Source: Microbacterium sp. (GTDB lineage: Bacteria > Actinomycetota > Actinomycetes > Actinomycetales > Microbacteriaceae). From it: a DNA stretch of 46,639 bases. The position numbers and the translations under genes are program-made. The stretch lies in contig NZ_QFPF01000006.1 in the NCBI RefSeq assembly GCF_003248605.1, positions 1 to 46,639 of the forward strand. The letters are read 5' to 3'. The notes beneath the pieces were generated by a model. The model made no database searches. It was not told the DNA's origin and saw nothing but the letters and a program-made list of their open reading frames with translations. Of the stretch, positions 7,256-13,375 are shown piece by piece (position 1 is the first letter of the stretch; every line of letters starts with the position of its first letter).

Positions 7256-8329
7256 ATGACCACCGCCCTGCCCCTGCCCGAGTTCACCCACGAGCGCGTG
7301 GAGGTGATCACCGGTCACCGCAGCGGCCTCTTCATCGCCGTCGCGCTCCACTCCTCCGCACTCGGCTCCGCCCTCGGCGGCGCTCGCCTCTGGACCTACC
7401 CGCAGTGGAGCGACGCGCTCGGTGACGTCCTGCGCCTGTCGGCCGCGATGACGCTGAAGAACGCGGCCGCCGGTCTCGACGCGGGCGGAGGCAAGGCCGT
7501 CATCGGCCTCGCACCCGGCACGACGCTCGACGCCGAGCGGCGCCGCGCCGCCTTCCTCGATCTCGGCGACGCCGTCGAGGCGATGGACGGGCTGTATCGG
7601 ACGGCGGAGGATGTCGGATCCACCACCGACGACATGCTCGTCGTCAGCGAGCGCACGGCCCACGTCGTCGGGCTGCCCGACCGCGTCGGCGGGTCGGGCG
7701 AGCCGGCAGGGCCCACGAGCCTCGGCGTCTACGAGGCGATCCGCGCGACGCTCGAACAGCTCACAGGCGTGGCGGACGTCGCCGGCCGGGCCGTCACGAT
7801 CTCGGGACTCGGTCAGGTCGGCAGCCGGCTCGCGGTGCGACTGTCGGCGGAGGGTGCCCGGTTGACGGTGACGGATGTGGATCCCGTCAAGCAGCACCTC
7901 GCGCACGATCTCGAGGCCGCATGGGTGCCGCCCGGCGAGGAGCACCTCGTGCCCGCCGATGTCTTCGTGCCGGCGGGGATCGGCGGCCTCCTCACCGACG
8001 ACGTGATCGACGCGCTCGATGCTCGCGCGGTCTGCGGACCCGCCAACAATCCCCTCGCCGAACACCGCGGAGCCGATCGGCTGGCAAGCCGCGGCATCCT
8101 GTACGCGCCCGACTTCGTGGTCAACGCCGGCGGCGTGATCTATCTCGATCTCGTCGCGAAGGGGCTCGGAACCCGCGACGAGATCCTCGCGCGGGTCGCG
8201 GGTATCGGCGCGACCCTGCGCCGGGTCTACGCCGATGCCGCCGAACGCGGCGTCACCCCGCTCGAGGCGGCCGAGGCGCTCGCAGCCGGGCGCCTGCGCG
8301 CGGCGACCGGCACCGCCGTCCCTGCGTAG
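7256..8329 (+). CDS. leucine/valine-type amino acid dehydrogenase
   Basis: This 357-residue protein is a Glu/Leu/Phe/Val dehydrogenase. The N-terminal catalytic domain carries MTLKNAAAG and GGGKAVIG, placing Lys68 and Lys80 at the two positions that are catalytic in bacterial leucine dehydrogenase. The NAD-binding Rossmann motif GLGQVGSRLA starts near residue 183, followed by an acidic ribose-binding end (TVTDVDP). It should oxidatively deaminate a branched-chain amino acid with NAD. The ATG at 7256 has a plausible ribosome site (AAAAGGA). Length equals that of the family. Leucine versus valine versus phenylalanine preference cannot be settled here. Confidence 0.88.
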   Translation: MTTALPLPEFTHERVEVITGHRSGLFIAVALHSSALGSALGGARLWTYPQWSDALGDVLRLSAAMTLKNAAAGLDAGGGKAVIGLAPGTTLDAERRRAAFLDLGDAVEAMDGLYRTAEDVGSTTDDMLVVSERTAHVVGLPDRVGGSGEPAGPTSLGVYEAIRATLEQLTGVADVAGRAVTISGLGQVGSRLAVRLSAEGARLTVTDVDPVKQHLAHDLEAAWVPPGEEHLVPADVFVPAGIGGLLTDDVIDALDARAVCGPANNPLAEHRGADRLASRGILYAPDFVVNAGGVIYLDLVAKGLGTRDEILARVAGIGATLRRVYADAAERGVTPLEAAEALAAGRLRAATGTAVPA

Positions 8330-8365
8330 CGAAGGTCACCACACGCACGACAAGAGGAGACGCAC

Positions 8366-8416
8366 GTCCACCAAAAGGAAAAGCGCCCGCGAGGGGCGCT
8401 TTTCCTTTTGGTGGAC
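8366..8416. terminator. perfect 23-base hairpin, bidirectional terminator entering the tRNA 3' end
   Basis: A 23-base arm at 8366-8388 is perfectly complementary to 8394-8416, with a 5-base loop; the stem contains a GC-rich tip and A/T tracts. It lies between the convergent dehydrogenase gene and tRNA-Ala, so it can end transcription in both directions. The right arm includes the tRNA's encoded CCA, discriminator base and last acceptor bases, so the hairpin competes with the acceptor stem. Confidence 0.85.
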
Positions 8417-8484
8417 CTGAGGGGATTCGAACCCCTGACCTCTTCATTGCGAACGAAGCGCGCTACCAACTGCGCCACAGGCCC
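8409..8484 (-). tRNA. tRNA-Ala, anticodon CGC, CCA encoded
   Basis: Read on the minus strand from 8484, the sequence folds as a complete cloverleaf: a 7-base acceptor stem GGGCCTG with CAGGTCC, D-stem GCGC/GCGC, anticodon stem CTTCG/TGAAG with loop TTCGCAA, and a TTCGAAT T-loop on an AGGGG/CCCCT stem. The anticodon is CGC, reading the Ala codon GCG. The discriminator is A and CCA is encoded at 8411-8409. A TAACCT hexamer at 8503-8498 is a likely -10, giving a leader of about a dozen bases. Confidence 0.95.
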
Positions 8485-8497
8485 GTAGACCTCCGCT

Positions 8498-8503
8498 AGG
8501 TTA
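8498..8503 (-). promoter_or_regulatory. probable -10 of tRNA-Ala
   Basis: TAACCT on the minus strand lies 13 bases upstream of the tRNA 5' end. No clear -35 is visible. Confidence 0.4.
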
Positions 8504-8696
8504 TCACGGCGATCAGACCCCGGATGCCGCCCCCAGGCCGCCACCCGAGACGCAGCCGAACCTCACCGCGGCCTGCCCGTCGTCGTGCACCTCACGAACG
8601 GGATGCGTAGCACCCTCACCCCCCGAAAGACAACCCACTGACGTCCTGCGCCCGAGAGGCGCAGGCTGGAGAAGAAGGAAACGGAAGGAGCCTCAC

Positions 8697-8867
8697 ATGG
8701 GCATCGGAGACAAGATCAAGCACACCGCCGAAGACCTCACCGGAAAGGCGAAGGAGGCCGCCGGCAAGGCGACCGACAACGAGCGCCTCGAGGCCGAGGG
8801 CAAGGCGGACCAGACCGGCGCCAACGTCAAGAAGGCCGGCGACAACGTCAAGGACGCCTTCAAGTAG
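8697..8867 (+). CDS. CsbD-like small stress protein
   Basis: This 56-residue hydrophilic protein, MGIGDKIKHTAEDLTGKAKE onward, is a typical CsbD-family protein: rich in Lys, Ala, Glu and Asp, helical and without cysteines or hydrophobic segments. The family is linked to the general stress response in Bacillus, but its molecular function is unknown. An excellent ribosome site (GGAAGGAG) stands 6 bases before the ATG, unlike the leaderless genes nearby. A strong hairpin terminator follows 13 bases after the stop, so it is a one-gene transcript, probably highly expressed. Confidence 0.88.
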   Translation: MGIGDKIKHTAEDLTGKAKEAAGKATDNERLEAEGKADQTGANVKKAGDNVKDAFK

Positions 8868-8879
8868 GGCATCCCATCA

Positions 8880-8920
8880 GCCGAAGCGGTCCGTTCCCCA
8901 CGGGGGCGGGCCGCTTCGGC
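8880..8920 (+). terminator. hairpin terminator of the CsbD gene
   Basis: GCCGAAGCGG at 8880-8889 pairs perfectly with CCGCTTCGGC at 8911-8920. No U-tract follows, which is common in high-GC actinobacteria. Confidence 0.75.
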
Positions 8921-8956
8921 GTGCGGCGGGCCGCAGCATCCACCCCGGGATGCTCC

Positions 8957-9007
8957 CCTGTCGCAAACTGCGCATCCACACCCCACGCACCCGCAGAACG
9001 CGACAGG
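8957..9007. repeat. interrupted inverted repeat
   Basis: CCTGTCGC plus CTGCG (8957-8964 and 8968-8972) are mirrored by CGCAG plus GCGACAGG (8992-8996 and 9000-9007), each with a 3-base unpaired spacer. It lies 13 bases past the stop of the minus-strand membrane-protein gene and may be its terminator or a dispersed palindromic element. Confidence 0.5.
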
Positions 9008-9019
9008 CGAACGCAGACC

Positions 9020-9883
9020 TCAGCCCGCGGCGCGGGAGCGGAGCAGCTGGCGCACGTGCGCTTCGATCTCGGCGTCGTCGACGACGCCCATCGCCGCATA
9101 TCGAGACGGGCCCATAGGAGGCGCCGCGGGTCTCGCGGCCGTGATCGGCACCGGCGCGAGAGACTCTGCCTGGGCGCGCATCGCCTCGGCCTGCGCGGCC
9201 AGGCGCAGCGCGTCGCGCGCCTCGGCGGCGTCGAGTTCTGCCGCAGCACGTGATCCCGCCGACGAGGCGAGAGGCTGGGGCAGGCTGCGGGGTGTCCAGG
9301 CGCGAGACTGCTCGGCCAGCTGCACGTCCTGCATCACGGCGGCGGTACGGACGATCGCGGGTGCGCTCTCCCGCATGACGGCGCGCGTGGCGACCCGGGC
9401 CATGCGGTGCAGCACCGCCACAGCGAGCAGGACGATGCCCACGCCCGACCAGAGGGCAAGCTGCGAGCCGGACTGCACGGTCTGCCACACGCCGACCCCG
9501 ATCACGGCGAGACCGGCGGTGAGCAGCCCCGTCGCCACGAGTCGCGCGCGGCGTCGGGCCCGTGCACGGCGGGCGGCGGGTGCGTGTCGGGCGACCTCGA
9601 CTTCGGCGCGCAGCTCTTCGAGCTCGGCGGCCTGCTTCTCGGCCTGCAGGCGCTTGGCGAGCTTCTGCTGCGCGAGCGCGGTGCGCGCGGTCAGCTCCAG
9701 CCGCACCTCGGCGGGCGTCTCGCTGGTCTCGGCGAGCACGCGCAGCGCCTGGTTCAGCCGCACGGCGTTGCGTTCGGCGGCGTGAAACTGATGCCGGCTG
9801 TGCCACGTGGGCAGGAGATAGACGAGCCAGAGGAGCACGGCGACGAGCACGATCACTCCGCCGCCGAGAACCTGCCCACCCAT
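9020..9883 (-). CDS. membrane protein with coiled-coil region, unknown function
   Basis: This 287-residue protein has an N-terminal membrane helix (about 5-25), a basic helical segment rich in Gln, Ala, Glu and Lys that looks like a coiled coil (about 35-110), two further membrane helices (about 115-165) and an acidic/Ala-rich cytoplasmic tail. I recognise no domain. ATG at 9883 puts the first helix right at the N terminus; an in-frame GTG at 9907 would add eight residues. It is third on the minus strand after galU and the acetyltransferase gene, with a 98-base gap, so it may share their transcript. Confidence 0.7.
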   Translation of the reverse strand: MGGQVLGGGVIVLVAVLLWLVYLLPTWHSRHQFHAAERNAVRLNQALRVLAETSETPAEVRLELTARTALAQQKLAKRLQAEKQAAELEELRAEVEVARHAPAARRARARRRARLVATGLLTAGLAVIGVGVWQTVQSGSQLALWSGVGIVLLAVAVLHRMARVATRAVMRESAPAIVRTAAVMQDVQLAEQSRAWTPRSLPQPLASSAGSRAAAELDAAEARDALRLAAQAEAMRAQAESLAPVPITAARPAAPPMGPSRYAAMGVVDDAEIEAHVRQLLRSRAAG

Positions 9884-9981
9884 GGCGACAACGGTATGCG
9901 ACGGCACGGCGATCCCCCGGCATCCCGGCGCGTGTCGCCGACCCCTTTCGCGCCGACTTCTGCGCGGGCGGGGGCGCGACG

Positions 9982-10641
9982 CTATGCGCCCGCGGCTCCC
10001 GACGGGCCGACGGCCGGAGTCGGGCGGTCCGCGGGCGGCACGGTCGCGGCGTCGCGCGGTGCCTGGCCCCGCACCCAGCGGTCGAGCACGCCGTGCGGCA
10101 CCTCCTCGCGGGTCAGCGCGAAGGCGTAATGATCGCGCCAGTCACCGTCGATGTGGATGTACCGACGACGAAGCCCCTCGTAGCGGAAGCCGAGCTTCTC
10201 GACCACGCGCAGGCTCGCACGATTCTCGGGGCGGATGCAGATCTCCATGCGGTGCAGGCGCAGATCGGTGAAGCAGAGGTCGGTGGCCATCGCGACGGAC
10301 GTCGGGGTGATGCCTTTGCCCGCGAAGCGCTCGCTCACCCAGTACCCGATGGTTGCGCTCGCGAGCGACCCGCGGGCGATGCCCCAGACGTTCAGCTGCC
10401 CGGTCACCCGCCCGCCGTACTCCATCACGAGGGGGACGCCGGCTCCATCGCGGTACTGCTGCAGCAGCCGGCGCACGCCCAGGCGCATATCGAACGAGAC
10501 CGGCCCGTCGGGACTGGTCGCCTCCCACTGCTGCAGCCACGTGCGGTTGCTCAGCAGCTCCTGCTGCAGCACCCGCGCGTCGCGCGGCTTGATCAGGCGG
10601 ATCGAGATCTGTTCGTGTTCGCGTGGGAGTGAGAGCTCCAT
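9982..10641 (-). CDS. GNAT acetyltransferase, RimJ/RimL type
   Basis: This 219-residue GNAT-fold protein has the RimJ-like segments ATIGYWVSERFAGKGITPTSV (acetyl-CoA pyrophosphate loop, about 93-113) and LHRMEICIRPENRASLRVVEKLGF (about 127-150). Proteins of this type acetylate N-terminal amino groups, often of ribosomal proteins; the substrate here is not known. The ATG at 10641 is preferred over an upstream GTG at 10647 because an AGGGGAG ribosome site stands 5 bases before it. It begins 21 bases after the galU stop, so the two are likely cotranscribed, an arrangement I recall in Microbacteriaceae. The C-terminal 25 residues are low-complexity. Confidence 0.85.
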   Translation of the reverse strand: MELSLPREHEQISIRLIKPRDARVLQQELLSNRTWLQQWEATSPDGPVSFDMRLGVRRLLQQYRDGAGVPLVMEYGGRVTGQLNVWGIARGSLASATIGYWVSERFAGKGITPTSVAMATDLCFTDLRLHRMEICIRPENRASLRVVEKLGFRYEGLRRRYIHIDGDWRDHYAFALTREEVPHGVLDRWVRGQAPRDAATVPPADRPTPAVGPSGAAGA

Positions 10642-10662
10642 GCACACTCCCCTCGAACGGGG

Positions 10663-11550
10663 CTAGAGGCCCGCGGCGAACTCCTTGAACCAGGGACGCA
10701 GCTCCGGTCCCAGATCGTCACGATCCGAGGCCAGCTGCACGATGGCCTTGATGTAATCCACCCTATCGCCGGTGTCGTAGCGGCGACCGCGGAACACGAC
10801 GCCGAACACGCCGGGGCCGGCAGCATCCGCCGCCTGTTCCTCGAGCGCGTCGGTGAGCTGGATCTCGCCGCCCTTGCCGGGCTGGGTGTGCTCGAGGACG
10901 TCGAAGATCTCGGGGCTGAGCACGTATCGGCCGATGATCGCGAGGTTGGAGGGGGCGTCCTCCTTGGCGGGCTTCTCGACGAGGCCCGTGACGCGCACGA
11001 CGTCGGGATCGTCGGTCGCTTCGACCGCGGCGGCGCCGTAGAGGTGGATCTGCTCGGGGTCGACCTCCATCAGGGCGACGATCGACGCCCCGCGCTTGGT
11101 CTGCTCCTCGAGCATCTTGGTCAGGAGGGGATCGCGCTCATCGATGAGGTCATCACCGAGCAGCACCGCGAAGGGCATGGTGCCCACGTGCGCCTTGGCC
11201 CGCAGCACGGCGTGGCCGAGGCCCTTGGGCTCACCCTGGCGCACGAAGTGGATGTCGGCCATGTCGGAAGAGGCCATGACCTTCTGCAGCTTGGAGGTGT
11301 CGCCCTTGGCGCGCAGCTTCTCCTCGAGCTCGGGCACCGAGTCGAAGTGGTTGGAGAGGTTGTTCTTGTTGCGGCCGATGATGATCAGCACATCCTCGAT
11401 GCCGGCCTGCACGGCCTCCTCGACCACGTACTGGATCGCGGGCTTGTCGACGACGGGCAGCATCTCTTTGGGCATGGCCTTCGTCGCGGGGAGAAAGCGC
11501 GTGCCGAGTCCGGCGGCAGGGATGACGGCTTTGAACTTCGCTGTGGGCAT
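10663..11550 (-). CDS. galU: UTP--glucose-1-phosphate uridylyltransferase
   Basis: This 295-residue protein is a clear GalU. It makes UDP-glucose from UTP and glucose-1-phosphate in the cytoplasm, supplying cell-wall glycans and possibly the glycosyltransferase island at 24,700-33,500. The nucleotide-binding signature AAGLGTRFLPATKAMPKEML begins at about residue 11, followed by VVDKPAIQYVVEEA; GDDLID and VEKP are further family motifs. The ATG at 11550 follows TACGAT by exactly 6 bases with no ribosome site, so the mRNA is probably leaderless. It is divergent from the folate ligase across a repeat-rich 128-base gap. Confidence 0.95.
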   Translation of the reverse strand: MPTAKFKAVIPAAGLGTRFLPATKAMPKEMLPVVDKPAIQYVVEEAVQAGIEDVLIIIGRNKNNLSNHFDSVPELEEKLRAKGDTSKLQKVMASSDMADIHFVRQGEPKGLGHAVLRAKAHVGTMPFAVLLGDDLIDERDPLLTKMLEEQTKRGASIVALMEVDPEQIHLYGAAAVEATDDPDVVRVTGLVEKPAKEDAPSNLAIIGRYVLSPEIFDVLEHTQPGKGGEIQLTDALEEQAADAAGPGVFGVVFRGRRYDTGDRVDYIKAIVQLASDRDDLGPELRPWFKEFAAGL

Positions 11551-11556
11551 GCGCCC

Positions 11557-11562
11557 ATCGTA
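11557..11562 (-). promoter_or_regulatory. leaderless -10 hexamer of galU
   Basis: TACGAT on the minus strand, followed by the 6-base spacer GGGCGC and the ATG. The same spacer sequence occurs before the response-regulator start at 37862. Confidence 0.6.
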
Positions 11563-11585
11563 TAGTCCCGCGAGAGCCCGCAAAT

Positions 11586-11650
11586 CCGGCCCATTCGGGG
11601 GACAAACCGGCCCATTCGGGGGACAGCCGGATCCTCCGTTCGGGGGACAC
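11586..11650. repeat. three ~21-base direct repeats in the galU / folate-ligase promoter region
   Basis: CCGG, a variable stretch and TTCGGGGGACA recur at 11586-11606, 11607-11626 and 11627-11650; the first two copies are almost identical. The array fills the space between two divergent -10 hexamers, so a regulator bound here could affect both genes. Function is inferred. Confidence 0.7.
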
Positions 11651-11665
11651 GAGGCGCCCGCGACA

Positions 11666-11671
11666 TATGAT
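11666..11671 (+). promoter_or_regulatory. leaderless -10 hexamer
   Basis: TATGAT, the best match to the TATAAT consensus among the leaderless promoters here, ends 7 bases before the GTG at 11679. It overlaps two other possible ATG starts (11667 and 11670), which argues against them. Confidence 0.55.
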
Positions 11672-11678
11672 GGGCGGC

Positions 11679-12275
11679 GTGTCGCACGACATCGACAATG
11701 ACAAACGCGCCCTTCGCGCCGACCTCCGCGAGCGCCGCCAGGTGCTCTCCGAGGCGCAGCGCGACGCCGCCGCGGAGGGCGTCCGCGCGCAGCTCGACGC
11801 CCTCGTCGACGGCCTCGGTGCGCGGTCGATCTCGTGCTTCCTCTCGACCTCGACCGAGCCCGGCACCCGCGAGTTCGTCGCCTCGGCGGTGGGCCGCGGC
11901 ATCCGCGTGCTGCTGCCCGTGACACGGGCCGACGGCCTGCTCGACTGGGTCGTCGCCACCGAGGAGGGCGACGTGGCCGAGGGCCTCTTCGGTCTGCCCG
12001 AGCCCGTCGGCGAACTGCTCGGGCCCATCGCGGTGAACGACGTCGACCTCATGATCATCCCCGCGGCGGCGATCGACCGCTCGGGCATGCGGCTCGGCTG
12101 GGGCCGCGGGTACTTCGACAAGACGATCGGGTCGATGCAGCGCTGCCCCCCGGTCTACGCGGTCGTGTTCGATTCCGAGATCCTCGACGAGGTGCCTCGA
12201 GACGTGCACGATCAGCCTGTCTCGGGGGCCGTCACCCCCGCCCGCACCGTCACCTTCGCGCCGACCCGGCGCTGA
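11679..12275 (+). CDS. 5-formyltetrahydrofolate cyclo-ligase
   Basis: This 198-residue protein is a 5-FCL (MTHFS) family enzyme, converting 5-formyl-THF to 5,10-methenyl-THF with ATP. It shows the N-terminal basic helix KRALRADLRERRQVLS, the central STSTEPGTREFV segment and the ATP/Mg site MRLGWGRGYFDK (about 145-156). GTG at 11679 is chosen because the upstream ATGs lie inside the -10 hexamer. The FmdB and MscL genes follow closely in the same direction, an order familiar from actinobacteria. Confidence 0.9.
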   Translation: MSHDIDNDKRALRADLRERRQVLSEAQRDAAAEGVRAQLDALVDGLGARSISCFLSTSTEPGTREFVASAVGRGIRVLLPVTRADGLLDWVVATEEGDVAEGLFGLPEPVGELLGPIAVNDVDLMIIPAAAIDRSGMRLGWGRGYFDKTIGSMQRCPPVYAVVFDSEILDEVPRDVHDQPVSGAVTPARTVTFAPTRR

Positions 12276-12291
12276 CCCTGGAGCTGCCCTC

Positions 12292-12663
12292 ATGCCCACC
12301 TACGCCTATGCCTGCAAGAGCTGCGGACACCGCTTCGACGCCGTGCAGTCCTTCTCCGAGCCCACGCTGACCGAGTGCCCCGAGTGCGGCGGCGTGCTGC
12401 GCAAGGAGTACGGCTCGATCGGTGTGACCTTCAACGGCAGCGGCTTCTACCGCACCGATTCGCGGGCGGGCGAGGGCAAGGGCTCGAAGGGGGCGGATGC
12501 CGGATCCTCGGCCTCCGCGGCCGGCTCCGGCACCTCCGGCTCGGGCACGTCCTCGTCGGGCACGTCCTCGTCCGGCACGTCTTCGTCGGGCTCCGGCTCG
12601 TCGGCTGGCGGCTCCGGGTCATCTTCGACAGGATCGAAGTCCGGGGCGAGCGCCTCGTCATAG
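12292..12663 (+). CDS. FmdB-type zinc-ribbon protein with Ser/Gly-rich tail
   Basis: This 123-residue protein starts with a FmdB regulatory-protein zinc ribbon: two CxxC pairs in CKSCG and CPECG within the first 40 residues, then the family ending VTFNGSGFYRTD. From about residue 70 the protein is only Ser, Gly, Thr and Ala, including three GTSSS repeats; the DNA repeat there could vary in length. FmdB domains probably bind zinc, but the function is unknown. It follows the folate ligase by 16 bases and precedes mscL. Confidence 0.88.
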   Translation: MPTYAYACKSCGHRFDAVQSFSEPTLTECPECGGVLRKEYGSIGVTFNGSGFYRTDSRAGEGKGSKGADAGSSASAAGSGTSGSGTSSSGTSSSGTSSSGSGSSAGGSGSSSTGSKSGASASS

Positions 12664-12712
12664 GCAGACCGGCACGGGCGCGAGCGCGGGTCGGCGAGAG
12701 GGGGAGCATCGC

Positions 12713-13138
12713 ATGATCAAGGGCTTCAAAGAATTCATCCTGCGCGGCAACGTCATCGACCTCGCGGTCGCGGTCGTCATCGGCGGTGCGTTCACCGCCG
12801 TCGTCAACTCGATCGTCGCGAGCGTCATCAATCCGATCGTCGCGCTGTTCTACCAGCCGAACGAGGACGGCCAGTTCGGCCCCACCCTCACCGGCCTCTA
12901 CGGGCAGACGGTCGTTTTTCCGCTCGGCGATCTGATCAGCGCCGTCATCAGCTTCCTCGCCGTAGCGGTCGTGGTCTACTTCGTCTTCGTCTACCCGATG
13001 AACCGCCTCAAGGAGCGCGCCGCCGCCCGCGCGGGACTCAGCGAGGCCGCCGAGGAGCCGAAGCTGCCCACCGAGCAGGAGATCCTCGTGCAGATCCGCG
13101 ATCTGCTCGAGAAGCAGGGCACCGCTGCCAGGCCCTGA
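12713..13138 (+). CDS. mscL: large-conductance mechanosensitive channel
   Basis: This 141-residue protein is MscL, which opens at high membrane tension to release solutes on osmotic downshock. It shows the N-terminal MIKGFKEFILRGNVIDLAVA, the pore-lining helix TM1 (about 15-45), a periplasmic loop, TM2 (about 73-95) and a cytoplasmic helix ending in the EILVQIRDLLEK bundle. The ATG at 12713 has a strong GAGGGGGAG ribosome site; longer in-frame extensions upstream are not MscL-like. It ends the folate-ligase/FmdB/mscL run. Confidence 0.95.
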   Translation: MIKGFKEFILRGNVIDLAVAVVIGGAFTAVVNSIVASVINPIVALFYQPNEDGQFGPTLTGLYGQTVVFPLGDLISAVISFLAVAVVVYFVFVYPMNRLKERAAARAGLSEAAEEPKLPTEQEILVQIRDLLEKQGTAARP

Positions 13139-13153
13139 CACGGGCTCCGGCGC

Positions 13154-13375
13154 TCAGTAGTGCGGCGGGACGTCGCGGCGCAGCCGCTCGTCGTTGGGAC
13201 CGCGCTCGACCGTGGGGGTGTCGCGGGATGCTGTCGCGACAGCATCCCCGTCGTCTTCTCGCGCGTCCGGCTCGCCGATCGCGCCCGGCGCCGGCGTCAG
13301 CCGCGCGCGCCGCGACCCGGGCACCCGCACCACCCGCTGCCGCGGCTCGGGTTCGGCCCCGCTATTCGATGACAT
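13154..13375 (-). CDS. small polar protein overlapping the helicase-like gene
   Basis: This 73-residue protein (MSSNSGAEPEPRQRVVRVPG onward) begins with an ATG inside the last codons of the upstream helicase-like gene (14-base overlap), so it is positioned for translational coupling. It is polar, rich in Arg, Asp and Pro, and has no recognisable domain or membrane segment. Codon positions 1-3 show the usual GC pattern but the short length limits certainty. A 24-base perfect palindrome (13225-13248) lies inside it. Confidence 0.5.
   Translation of the reverse strand: MSSNSGAEPEPRQRVVRVPGSRRARLTPAPGAIGEPDAREDDGDAVATASRDTPTVERGPNDERLRRDVPPHY
13225..13248. repeat. 24-base perfect palindrome inside the small gene
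   Basis: GGGATGCTGTCG is followed immediately by its own reverse complement. It contains both GGATGC and GCATCC and a central TCGCGA. It encodes a DAVATASR stretch in the small protein. It could form a cruciform or act as a protein-binding site or terminator of the helicase transcript. Confidence 0.8.

Noticed and set aside
8227..8544. Open frames across tRNA-Ala and its hairpin with translations such as SNPLRSTKRKSAP and FSFWWT
   Set aside because: These are translations of the tRNA gene and its terminator, a known annotation artefact.
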